This document shows, piece by piece, positions 24,157 to 33,227 of a stretch of DNA of 64,000 bases; position 1 is the stretch's first letter; each line of letters begins with the position of its first letter. Position numbers and translations under genes: made by a program. This stretch comes from Trabulsiella odontotermitis. GTDB lineage: Bacteria; Pseudomonadota; Gammaproteobacteria; Enterobacterales; Enterobacteriaceae. The DNA is taken from assembly GCF_030053895.1 (NCBI RefSeq), contig NZ_CP125781.1, positions 3,720,001-3,784,000 of the forward strand. Direction: 5' to 3'. The notes below the pieces were generated by a model that was given only the letters and a program-made list of their open reading frames with translations, did not search any database and had not been told where the DNA came from.

Positions 24157-25624
24157 GATGCGGCTCCTCCTGAGTTTGCGGTTGCAGTTTGATTTCAGCT
24201 AAGTTACGCGCGATTTTGCCGACATTTCCCGCACCCTGCACCAGAATCAGGTCGTTGCCCGTCAGCACAGGTGCTAACATTTCGGCGACCTGCGCCGGGT
24301 CAGACACCAGAATCGGGTCAACTTTACCGCGACCACGGATCGTACGGCACAGCGAACGGCTGTCTGCTCCCGGGATGGGCGCTTCCCCCGCCGGGTAAAC
24401 ATCGAGCATCAGCAATGCATCAACCTGCGTCAGCACGTTGGCAAAGTCGTCGTACAGATCACGCGTACGCGTGAAACGGTGCGGCTGAAACAGCATCACC
24501 AGGTTTTTATCCGGCCAGCCTGCGCGGGCAGCTTTGATCGTCGCATCCACTTCCGTCGGGTGATGACCGTAATCATCCACCAGCATCGCGCTACCACTCT
24601 TACCGTTCACTTCCGCGAGCGGGAATTCGCCGAGGAAATCGAAGCGACGACCGGTGCCCTGGAAACTGGCCAGTGCGCGTAAAATCGCGTCATCGTCGAT
24701 CCCCTCTTCGGTCGCTACCGCAACCGCCGCCGCTGCGTTCAGCGCGTTATGGCGCCCTGGCGCGTTCAGCATGACGCGCAGATTGTCTTTCTCGTGACGC
24801 ACCAGGGTGAAATGCACCTGCGCGCCAGTCTGCTGATAGTCTTCCACACGCACGTCAGCGTCTTCGCTGAAACCGTAAGTGGTGACCTGACGGCCAACGC
24901 GCGGCTGCAATTCACGGATCACCGGGTCGTCGACACACATCACCGCACGACCGTAAAACGGCAAGTTGTGCAGGAAGTTGATAAACGTCTGCTTCAGGTT
25001 TTCGAAGTCGCCCTGGTAGGTATCCATGTGATCGGTTTCGATGTTGGTCACAATGGCGACCATCGGTTGCAGATGCAGGAATGACGCATCGCTCTCATCT
25101 GCTTCCGCAATCAGATAACGGCTGCTACCCAGACGCGCATGCACGCCTGCCGCTTTCACCAGCCCGCCGTTGACAAATGTCGGATCGAGTCCGGCTTCGG
25201 CGTAAATACTGGCCACCATCGCGGTGGTGGTGGTTTTGCCGTGGGTACCGGCAATTGCGATACCGTGACGAAAACGCATCAGTTCCGCCAGCATCTCAGC
25301 GCGACGGATAACAGGAATACGGGCTTCGTGTGCAGCCACAATCTCCGGGTTATCGGCAGCAATCGCCGTAGAAACCACCACCACGCTCGCATCACGCACG
25401 TTTTCCGGGCGATGGTTGAAATAAATCGTGGCGCCTAACGCCGCCAACTGTTGCGTAACCGGGTTCGGTGCCAGATCGGAACCGCTGATCTGATAACCTT
25501 CATTGGCCAGCACTTCGGCAATACCCCCCATGCCAGCACCGCCGATGCCAACAAAGTGGATATGCCGGACGCGACGCATCTCGGGCACAATGGAACGCAG
25601 TTTCGCCAGTTGTTGTGTATTCAT
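24149..25624 (-). CDS. murC: UDP-N-acetylmuramate--L-alanine ligase
   Basis: 491 residues. It adds L-Ala to UDP-MurNAc, the first amino acid of the peptide stem. The nucleotide-sugar binding loop GIGGAGMGG (about 27-35) and the P-loop GTHGKTT (126-132) are clear, with the Mur-ligase central and C-terminal domains after. It is separated from murG by 57 bp, the largest gap in the mur part of the cluster, and overlaps ddlB. Confidence 0.98.
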   Translation of the reverse strand: MNTQQLAKLRSIVPEMRRVRHIHFVGIGGAGMGGIAEVLANEGYQISGSDLAPNPVTQQLAALGATIYFNHRPENVRDASVVVVSTAIAADNPEIVAAHEARIPVIRRAEMLAELMRFRHGIAIAGTHGKTTTTAMVASIYAEAGLDPTFVNGGLVKAAGVHARLGSSRYLIAEADESDASFLHLQPMVAIVTNIETDHMDTYQGDFENLKQTFINFLHNLPFYGRAVMCVDDPVIRELQPRVGRQVTTYGFSEDADVRVEDYQQTGAQVHFTLVRHEKDNLRVMLNAPGRHNALNAAAAVAVATEEGIDDDAILRALASFQGTGRRFDFLGEFPLAEVNGKSGSAMLVDDYGHHPTEVDATIKAARAGWPDKNLVMLFQPHRFTRTRDLYDDFANVLTQVDALLMLDVYPAGEAPIPGADSRSLCRTIRGRGKVDPILVSDPAQVAEMLAPVLTGNDLILVQGAGNVGKIARNLAEIKLQPQTQEEPHHD

Positions 25625-25681
25625 TCTTTAAACGCCATCAACTACTCAAAAATTCGTGCAGCGCAACACGCGCTGCGAGGG

Positions 25682-26749
25682 TTAAGCCTGAGCTGCCAGG
25701 CTCACTTCTTTCGCCACCCGCTCGGTGGCATCCGGGATCGCCGCCGCGCGCGCGCGTTCGGCCATCGCCAGTAATGTTTCTCTGTCCCAGCCTGCGAGGG
25801 TGGTCGCGACCGCATCCACCGTAAACTGCGGCTGTTCGAAAATCTTCGCGGCACCCGCTTTTTCCAGCGGCAGCGCATTCCAGTACTGCTGCCGGTCTTT
25901 GTGCTGGAAAGGCACAAACAGCGCCGGGAGCCCCGCAGCCGCGATTTCGCTCACCGTCAGCGCGCCGGAACGACAAACCACGACGTCCGCCCAGGCATAC
26001 GCCGCTGCCATATCGTCGATAAACTCAGTGACTTTATGCTGCGGTTGCCCGGCATCGACATAAGCCTGCTCAACGGTCTGCTGCGCGCCTTTGCCGCTCT
26101 GATGCCAGACGGTAATGCTGTCGCCGAGTTTCGCCGCCACTTGCGGCATCGTCTGGTTAAGTACGCGCGCCCCCTGAGAGCCGCCGACCACCAGCACACG
26201 AATCGGGCCATCACGGCCCGGCAGACGCTGCTCAGGTAACGGTAGCGCCAGCACATCAACACGCACCGGATTGCCGACGACATCGGCATTAGGGAATGCG
26301 CCAGGAAACGCCTGCATCACTTTTTTCGCGATTTTCGCCAGCCATTTGTTCGTCAGACCAGCAATGCCGTTTTGTTCGTGCAGGACAACCGGAATGCCCA
26401 GCGACCACGCCGCCAGACCGCCCGGGCCAGAGACATAACCGCCCATGCCCAGGACTACGTCGGGCTTAAAGCGTTTCATGATCGCCCGCGCCTGTCGCCA
26501 GGCATTGAAAATGCGGACCGGAGCCAGTAGCTGCGCTTTAATGCCTTTACCGCGCAGGCCCGAAATGCGGATAAAATCGATCTCGATACCGTGTTTAGGC
26601 ACTAAATCCGCTTCCATACGATCAGCGGTTCCCAGCCAGCGCACCTGCCAGCCTTGATCCATTAAATGGTGCGCGACCGCCAGCCCCGGGAACACATGCC
26701 CGCCGGTACCGCCCGCCATCACCATCAACCGCTTTGCCTGACCGCTCAT
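25682..26749 (-). CDS. murG: Lipid II synthase MurG (UDP-GlcNAc transferase)
   Basis: 355 residues, peripheral on the inner face of the inner membrane. It transfers GlcNAc to lipid I. The glycine-rich loop MAGGTGGHVFPG (13-18 core) opens the N-domain; GGSQGARVLN and the UDP-binding CRSGALTVSEIAAAGLPALF follow in the C-domain (GT28/GT-B fold). The ATG overlaps the ftsW stop by 4 bp. Confidence 0.98.
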   Translation of the reverse strand: MSGQAKRLMVMAGGTGGHVFPGLAVAHHLMDQGWQVRWLGTADRMEADLVPKHGIEIDFIRISGLRGKGIKAQLLAPVRIFNAWRQARAIMKRFKPDVVLGMGGYVSGPGGLAAWSLGIPVVLHEQNGIAGLTNKWLAKIAKKVMQAFPGAFPNADVVGNPVRVDVLALPLPEQRLPGRDGPIRVLVVGGSQGARVLNQTMPQVAAKLGDSITVWHQSGKGAQQTVEQAYVDAGQPQHKVTEFIDDMAAAYAWADVVVCRSGALTVSEIAAAGLPALFVPFQHKDRQQYWNALPLEKAGAAKIFEQPQFTVDAVATTLAGWDRETLLAMAERARAAAIPDATERVAKEVSLAAQA

Positions 26750-27990
26750 CGAACACCCCGCGTAAACGCCTGAGCTTTTTCCAGACGCGTTTCATAATCA
26801 ATGCGCAGCAAGAACATGATTGCTGTCGACATAATCAACAAACTCGAACCACCGTAACTGATCAGTGGCAGCGTCAGACCTTTGGTCGGCAACATCCCCG
26901 CTGCCGCACCGACGTTCACTAACGCCTGAAAACTGAACCAGATACCGATAGAACAGGCGAGGAAACCCGCAAAACGTTGGTTAATCTCCAGTGCTTTTCG
27001 CCCAATGGACATGGCACGAAAAGCGACGAAGAATACCATTAAAAGTGCAAGTACCACACCGATATAACCTAATTCCTCACCGATAATGGCGAAGATGAAG
27101 TCGGTATGCGCTTCCGGCAGATACTCCAGTTTCTGTACGGAGTTTCCCAGTCCCTGCCCCCACATTTCGCCGCGGCCAAACGCCATCAGCGACTGTGTGA
27201 GCTGATAGCCGCTGCCGAACGGATCTTCCCACGGGTTCCAGAAAGAGGTCACGCGGCGGATACGATACGGCTCAGCGAGGATCAGCAGTACCACTGCCGA
27301 CAGCCCCATACCGATAATAGCGATGAACTGCCACAGCTTGGCGCCCGCCAGGAACAACATCGCCAGTGTGGTGACAAACAGCACCACCACGGTACCGAGG
27401 TCCGGCTGCGCCAGCAGCAGGATCGCCAGCACAAAAATCACCCCCATCGGTTTTAAGAAGCCGCGAAGGTTGTTACGCACCTCGTCAGCCTTACGCACCA
27501 GATAGTTGGCGATATAGCAAAACAGCGACAGCTTGGTAAATTCCGCTGGCTGAATACGCAGCGGGCCAATCGCTATCCAACGTGAAGCCCCGTTAACCGA
27601 ACTACCGACAACCAGTACAATAAGCAGCATCACGATAGAAAGAATGAGCATCGTCGTGCTGTGACGCTGCCAGAACTCCATCGGCAGGCGCAGGGTAATC
27701 AGCCCCAGGCACAGCGCCAGGATCAGGTACAGACCATCACGTTTGGCAAACAGGAAAGGATCGTTCGCCAGACGCTGCCCCACTGGCATGGATGCCGAGG
27801 TCACCATAATAAAGCCGATAGCCCCGAGCCCCAGCGTCAGCCACAACAGCGTGCGGTCGTACATGACCAGGCTGTCGGTGTCTTTCTCCCGCGAGCCCAT
27901 CACCCAGCCTTTTAACGCGTTGAACACCCAGACCAGAATTCCTGATCCAGGCAGTCGCGGCATTCTCAGGCGAGGGAGAGATAAGCGCAT
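26746..27990 (-). CDS. ftsW: Septal peptidoglycan polymerase FtsW (SEDS family)
   Basis: 414 residues with about ten membrane segments after a basic N-terminus. SEDS motifs include RWIAIGPLRIQPAEFTKL, the EAHTDFIFAIIGEELGYIG loop and the terminal GLTLPLISYGGSSL. It polymerises septal glycan strands together with FtsI. It overlaps murD by 1 bp and murG by 4 bp. Confidence 0.98.
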   Translation of the reverse strand: MRLSLPRLRMPRLPGSGILVWVFNALKGWVMGSREKDTDSLVMYDRTLLWLTLGLGAIGFIMVTSASMPVGQRLANDPFLFAKRDGLYLILALCLGLITLRLPMEFWQRHSTTMLILSIVMLLIVLVVGSSVNGASRWIAIGPLRIQPAEFTKLSLFCYIANYLVRKADEVRNNLRGFLKPMGVIFVLAILLLAQPDLGTVVVLFVTTLAMLFLAGAKLWQFIAIIGMGLSAVVLLILAEPYRIRRVTSFWNPWEDPFGSGYQLTQSLMAFGRGEMWGQGLGNSVQKLEYLPEAHTDFIFAIIGEELGYIGVVLALLMVFFVAFRAMSIGRKALEINQRFAGFLACSIGIWFSFQALVNVGAAAGMLPTKGLTLPLISYGGSSLLIMSTAIMFLLRIDYETRLEKAQAFTRGVR

Positions 27991-29306
27991 CAGCCTAACT
28001 CCTTCGCCAGGCGCGTAAACTCATCGCCGCGCTGCTCAAAATTTTTAAACTGATCGAGACTGGCGCAAGCCGGAGACAGGAGTACCATGTCACCCGCGTT
28101 GACCTGCGGTGCAATCAGACGCATCGCCTCTTCCATTGTTTCGGTCTGCGTCGCCACCTCAGGACGCAGCGCCGCCAGCTCGCCGCCATCACGGCCAAAG
28201 CAGTACAGGCGAACATTATCGCCGCTGAGGTACTGTTTCAGCGCACTGAAATCGGCAGATTTACCATCGCCGCCCAACAGCAGATACAGCGTACCGTCAA
28301 CGTGCAGGCCATTCAGCGCCGCTTCGGTGCTGCCGACGTTGGTCGCTTTGGAGTCGTTAATCCAGCGTACGCCGTTATGCTCCAGCGCCAGCTGGAAACG
28401 GTGCGGCAGGCCAGTAAACGTCGTCAGCGCTTTCAGACTGCTGGCGCGCGGTAACCCGACGGCATCAGCCAGCGCCAGCGCCGCCAGCGCGTTGCTGTAG
28501 TTATGCTGCCCGGAGAGTTTCATCTCTTTCACATTCAGCACTTTCTCACCTTTCACCCGCAGCCAGGTTTCGCCCTGCTGGCGGTTCAGGTGATAGTCGC
28601 CCATGTTGACGCCAAAGCTGACGCAACGCTCATCAGCGCCGCGCACCGGCATGGTCAGCGCGTCATCCGCGTTCACCACACACGCTTTGGCATTTTCATA
28701 GACGCGCAGTTTGGCCGCGCGATACTGCTGCAGACCAAACGGATAGCGATCCATATGATCTTCTGTGACGTTCAGAATAGTGGCTGCCGCCGCCTGCAAA
28801 CTGGTGGTGGTTTCCAGCTGGAAGCTGGAGAGTTCAAGCACGTACAGCTCGCGGGTGGCGTCCAGCAGCATCAGGGCCGGCAGACCAATGTTGCCGCCGA
28901 CGCCGACATTCACACCTGCCGCTTTCGCCATTTCACCAACCAGCGTCGTGACGGTGCTTTTACCGTTCGAGCCGGTGATCGCGACAATCGGCGCCTGCGC
29001 CTCGCGGCAGAACAGTTCGATATCGCCGACGATCTCCACACCAGCTTCCGCCGCTGCGCTCAGGGATGGATGCGCCAGCGCGATCCCGGGACTTGCCACG
29101 ATCAGATCAGCGTCCATCAGCCAGCGGTCATTCAGGCTGCCAGTGTGGTGTTCAATCTCTTCCGGCAGTTTATCGAGACCAGGCGGCGTCATACGGGTGT
29201 CCATGACGCGCGGCGTGACGCCACGCGCGAGGAAAAAATCGACGCAGGAAAGTCCGGTCAATCCGAGACCGATAATGACGACTTTTTTGCCCTGGTAATC
29301 TGCCAT
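27990..29306 (-). CDS. murD: UDP-N-acetylmuramoylalanine--D-glutamate ligase
   Basis: 438 residues. It adds D-Glu to UDP-MurNAc-L-Ala. The N-terminal Rossmann loop (IIGLGLTGLS, 11-20) binds the uridine part and the P-loop TGSNGKST is at 111-118. The DSKATN and SPACASLDQF motifs of the C-terminal domain are present. It starts 2 bp after mraY. Confidence 0.98.
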   Translation of the reverse strand: MADYQGKKVVIIGLGLTGLSCVDFFLARGVTPRVMDTRMTPPGLDKLPEEIEHHTGSLNDRWLMDADLIVASPGIALAHPSLSAAAEAGVEIVGDIELFCREAQAPIVAITGSNGKSTVTTLVGEMAKAAGVNVGVGGNIGLPALMLLDATRELYVLELSSFQLETTTSLQAAAATILNVTEDHMDRYPFGLQQYRAAKLRVYENAKACVVNADDALTMPVRGADERCVSFGVNMGDYHLNRQQGETWLRVKGEKVLNVKEMKLSGQHNYSNALAALALADAVGLPRASSLKALTTFTGLPHRFQLALEHNGVRWINDSKATNVGSTEAALNGLHVDGTLYLLLGGDGKSADFSALKQYLSGDNVRLYCFGRDGGELAALRPEVATQTETMEEAMRLIAPQVNAGDMVLLSPACASLDQFKNFEQRGDEFTRLAKELG

Positions 29307-29308
29307 GA

Positions 29309-30391
29309 TTAACGTACCTTCAGCGTTGCCAGACCAATCAGGACCAGCATCAGCGAAATCACCCAGAAACGCACGATAACACGCGGTTCTGGCCAGCCTT
29401 TCAGTTCATAGTGGTGATGAATCGGCGCCATACGGAAGATGCGCTGACCGCGCAGCTTAAAGGAGCCCACCTGCAGGATGACCGACAGGGTTTCCACCAC
29501 GAACACCCCACCCATAATGACCAGCAGGAACTCCTGACGCAGCAGCACGGCGATAATGCCCAGCGCGCCGCCCAGCGCCAGAGAACCAACATCGCCCATG
29601 AAAACCTGGGCCGGGTAGGTGTTAAACCACAAAAATCCTAAACCTGCGCCGACAATCGCCGTACAAACGATCACCAGTTCGCCGGCATGGCGTAAATACG
29701 GAATGTGCAGGTAGCTGGCGAAGTTCATGTTACCGGTCGCCCACGCCACCAGAGCGAAACCTCCCGCGACAAATACCGTCGGCATAATCGCCAGCCCGTC
29801 GAGACCGTCTGTGAGGTTGACGGCGTTGCCGGTACCCACGATGACAAAGTACGCCAGCAGCACGTAAAACAGCCCCAGTTGCGGCATGACATCCTTAAAG
29901 AACGGCACCACCAGTTCGGTGGCGGGCGTGTCTTTTCCGGCGAGGTACAGCGCGAACGCCACGCCCAGTGCAATCACCGACATCCAGAAATACTTCCAGC
30001 GGGCGATAAGCCCTTTGGTATCTTTGCGCACCACTTTGCGGTAGTCATCGACAAAGCCGATGATGCCGTAACCGATCAGCACGACCAGCACGCACCAGAC
30101 GTACGGGTTAGACGGATATGCCCACAGCAGGACGGACACCACAATCGCGGTGAGGATCATAATCCCGCCCATGGTCGGCGTACCGCGCTTGCTGAAGTGC
30201 GATTCCGGACCGTCGTTACGCACAACCTGACCAAACGACAGTTTTTGCAGACGGGCAATCATGCGCGGGCCCATCCACAATGAGATGAACAGCGCAGTCA
30301 GCAGGCTGACAATGGCGCGAAACGTCAAATAGGAAAAGACGTTAAAGCCGGAATAATATTTGACCAAATGTTCGGCCAGCCACACTAACAT
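29309..30391 (-). CDS. mraY: Phospho-N-acetylmuramoyl-pentapeptide transferase
   Basis: 360 residues with ten transmembrane segments. It transfers phospho-MurNAc-pentapeptide to undecaprenyl phosphate to give lipid I. Catalytic-site motifs are FVDDYRK, NAVNLTDGLDGLA and the C-terminal MAPIHHHYELKGW. It overlaps the murF end by 7 bp. Confidence 0.98.
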   Translation of the reverse strand: MLVWLAEHLVKYYSGFNVFSYLTFRAIVSLLTALFISLWMGPRMIARLQKLSFGQVVRNDGPESHFSKRGTPTMGGIMILTAIVVSVLLWAYPSNPYVWCVLVVLIGYGIIGFVDDYRKVVRKDTKGLIARWKYFWMSVIALGVAFALYLAGKDTPATELVVPFFKDVMPQLGLFYVLLAYFVIVGTGNAVNLTDGLDGLAIMPTVFVAGGFALVAWATGNMNFASYLHIPYLRHAGELVIVCTAIVGAGLGFLWFNTYPAQVFMGDVGSLALGGALGIIAVLLRQEFLLVIMGGVFVVETLSVILQVGSFKLRGQRIFRMAPIHHHYELKGWPEPRVIVRFWVISLMLVLIGLATLKVR

Positions 30392-31743
30392 GTCCCGTTC
30401 TCCTGTAATGCGCGTACTACCTCTTCCATGGCGGCACTACGTGAACCCTTCACTAAAATAGTTATCATTTGTTTTTCTTCTACAATGCTGCGAAGACGGG
30501 TAATCAACGCCGCTTTATCGGCAAAATGTTCGCCCACGCCGCTGGCATCGCTAATTGCCTGGCTCAGTTTACCCACGCTCAGCACGCGGTCGAGACCGGC
30601 AGTTTTTGCCGCTTCGCCAACCTGAACATGGCAGGCTTCGCTTTCAGCGCCCAACTCCGCCATATCGCCAACCACCAGAACGCGGTAACCCGGCATTTCC
30701 GATAACACCTGCACCGCCGCCGTCATGGAGCCGACGTTAGCGTTATAGGAGTCGTCCAGCAGCAGCTTGTTCTCAGCCAGCGGGATCGGGAACAAACGCC
30801 CCGGCACCGACGTTAAACTTGCCAGCCCCGTTTTCACCGCCTGGAGATCGGCACCGACCGCCATCGCCAGCGCAGTTGCCGCCAGCGCGTTAGCGATATT
30901 GTGACGACCCGGCAGCGGCAACAGAACATCCATGCTGCCGTTCGGGGTTTGCAGGGTGAATTCCGTACCGTGGCTGGTCACATGAATGTTGGTGGCGGTA
31001 AAATCGCTGTTCGCCGCATTCGGGGAAAAACGCCAGACCTTACGGTTGCCAATCACGCTCTGCCAGTTCAGCCAGTCATTGTTATCGGCATTCATAATGG
31101 CGATGCCGTTCTCTGACAGACCGGTATAAATCTCACCTTTTGCTTTTGCCACACCCGCCAGCGAACCAAAGCCTTCCAGGTGCGCCGCCGCCAGGTTATT
31201 GACCAGCGCGGCTTCCGGGCGCGTCAAACCCACAGTCCAGGCAATTTCGCCCTGGTGGTTCGCCCCCAGTTCAATCACCGCAAACTGATGCGCTTTCGTC
31301 AGGCGCAACAAGGTCATCGGCACGCCGATGTCATTATTGAGGTTTCCGGCGGTATAAAGCGTATTGCCGCACTGATTGAGGATCGCGGCCGTCATCTCTT
31401 TTACGGAGGTTTTGCCGGATGAACCGGTCAGCGCAACCACGCGTGCCGGTACGTTCTGGCGCACCCAGGCGCCCAGTTCGCCAAACGCCAGGCGGGTATC
31501 TTTCACCACCACCTGCGGCAAATCACAGTCCAGTTTACGGCTCACCAGCAATGCGCCGGCCCCGCCCGCTTTCGCCTGGTCGGCAAAATCGTGGGCGTCA
31601 AATCGTTCGCCTTTCAGCGCCACAAACAGACAGCCGGCCGTCAGCTGGCGCGTGTCGGTAGTCACGGTGTCAATCGTCAGATCCTGACCGTGCAATTCGC
31701 CGCGCAGCACGTCGGCCAACTGGCGTAGCGTTACGCTAATCAT
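30385..31743 (-). CDS. murF: UDP-MurNAc-tripeptide--D-alanyl-D-alanine ligase
   Basis: 452 residues. It adds the D-Ala-D-Ala made by Ddl to complete the pentapeptide. P-loop TGSSGKT is at 106-112; LLDDSYNANVGSM and the RVLVVGDMAELG stretch are typical of MurF. It overlaps murE by 4 bp and mraY by 7 bp. Confidence 0.98.
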   Translation of the reverse strand: MISVTLRQLADVLRGELHGQDLTIDTVTTDTRQLTAGCLFVALKGERFDAHDFADQAKAGGAGALLVSRKLDCDLPQVVVKDTRLAFGELGAWVRQNVPARVVALTGSSGKTSVKEMTAAILNQCGNTLYTAGNLNNDIGVPMTLLRLTKAHQFAVIELGANHQGEIAWTVGLTRPEAALVNNLAAAHLEGFGSLAGVAKAKGEIYTGLSENGIAIMNADNNDWLNWQSVIGNRKVWRFSPNAANSDFTATNIHVTSHGTEFTLQTPNGSMDVLLPLPGRHNIANALAATALAMAVGADLQAVKTGLASLTSVPGRLFPIPLAENKLLLDDSYNANVGSMTAAVQVLSEMPGYRVLVVGDMAELGAESEACHVQVGEAAKTAGLDRVLSVGKLSQAISDASGVGEHFADKAALITRLRSIVEEKQMITILVKGSRSAAMEEVVRALQENGTC

Positions 31744-33227
31744 GCGACCACTCCCAGCAGACGCGCCGCGGTCACACGGTCGGAGTAATCGAGACGACGG
31801 GCACCCACGATCTGATAATCTTCATGGCCTTTACCAGCGACCAGCACCACATCATTCTCTTTGGCCTGCATGATGGCGTTGGTGACCGCTTCCGCGCGGC
31901 CCTCTTTGACCATCGCGCGCCCGGCATCAACCATGCCAGCCAGAATATCGTTGATGATCGCCCGCGGCTCTTCGGTACGCGGATTGTCGTCGGTAACAAC
32001 CACGATATCCGCGAACTGTTCGGCAATCGCCCCCATTAACGGACGCTTGCCTTTGTCGCGATCGCCGCCGCAGCCAAAGACGCACCACAGCTTGCCTGTG
32101 CAGTGCAGACGTGCCGCTTCCAGCGCTTTCTCCAGCGCATCCGGCGTGTGGGCATAATCCACCACTACCGCGGGTTTCCCCGGCGCAGTAAATACTTCCA
32201 TACGTCCGCAAACCGGCTGCAGACGCGCCGCCGTTTTCAGCAGACTCGCCAGCGGATAACCCAGCGCCAGCAGCGTCGCCAGCGCCAGCAACAGGTTGCT
32301 GACGTTAAAAGCGCCCATCAGACGGCTTTCGATTTCACCGGTGCCCCAGCTGGAATCAAACTGAATGGTGGCGCCGCTGTCGTGATAATTCACGGCGGTC
32401 GCCTTCAGCCAACGGCCATGGCAGTTCGGGTTAATACTCTCTTCCATCGACACCGCAACGGCATCCGGCAGTTTCGCCAGCCAGCGGCGACCCACGTCGT
32501 CATCGGCGTTGATGATGGCCTGACCGCAGTGGTGCGTGGAATAAAGCAGCCATTTCGCCGCTTCGTAATGTTCCATGTCGCCGTGATAATCGAGATGGTC
32601 ACGGCTGAGGTTGGTAAACACGGAAGCGGCAAACTTCAGCGCCGCCACGCGATGTTGCACCAGACCGTGGGAAGAGACTTCCATCGCGGCGAAAGTTGCC
32701 CCTTGCCCTGCCAGACCTGACAGCACGTGCTGTACATCAACGGCAGAACCGGTGGTGTTTTCTGTCGGCACCACTTTGCCCAGCAAACCGTTACCGACGG
32801 TGCCCATCACCGCGCCGGTCTCGCCGAGCAGTTGCGCCCATTGCGCCAGTAATTGCGTAGTGGTGGTTTTTCCGTTGGTGCCGGTCACGCCCACCAGTCG
32901 CAGATGGTCGGAAGGTTCGTGATAGAAACGGCCGGCAAGCGCGGATAAGCGCTCGTTTAACTGGCTGAGGTAAATAACCGGTACTCCGTGCATTTCACGG
33001 ATTTCGCCATCGGCGGCTTCATCTTTTGCCTCAGCAATAATGGCAGCAACACCTTGCGCAATCGCCTGCGGGATATATCGACGCCCGTCCGCCTGATGAC
33101 CCAACACCGCAACGAAGAGATCGCCCGACGCAGCCACACGGCTGTCAAGCGTCATCTCTCGCAGTGCTCGCTCCGGTGCGTTCGGCACCCACGGAGCAAG
33201 AAGGTCGCGCAAATTACGATCTGCCAC
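31740..33227 (-). CDS. murE: UDP-MurNAc-L-Ala-D-Glu--meso-diaminopimelate ligase
   Basis: 495 residues. P-loop TGTNGKTT is at 115-122, and the DDNPRTE motif in the C-terminal domain is the marker for meso-diaminopimelate (not lysine) specificity, fitting a Gram-negative wall. The N-terminus starts inside ftsI, with a 14-bp overlap. Confidence 0.98.
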   Translation of the reverse strand: MADRNLRDLLAPWVPNAPERALREMTLDSRVAASGDLFVAVLGHQADGRRYIPQAIAQGVAAIIAEAKDEAADGEIREMHGVPVIYLSQLNERLSALAGRFYHEPSDHLRLVGVTGTNGKTTTTQLLAQWAQLLGETGAVMGTVGNGLLGKVVPTENTTGSAVDVQHVLSGLAGQGATFAAMEVSSHGLVQHRVAALKFAASVFTNLSRDHLDYHGDMEHYEAAKWLLYSTHHCGQAIINADDDVGRRWLAKLPDAVAVSMEESINPNCHGRWLKATAVNYHDSGATIQFDSSWGTGEIESRLMGAFNVSNLLLALATLLALGYPLASLLKTAARLQPVCGRMEVFTAPGKPAVVVDYAHTPDALEKALEAARLHCTGKLWCVFGCGGDRDKGKRPLMGAIAEQFADIVVVTDDNPRTEEPRAIINDILAGMVDAGRAMVKEGRAEAVTNAIMQAKENDVVLVAGKGHEDYQIVGARRLDYSDRVTAARLLGVVA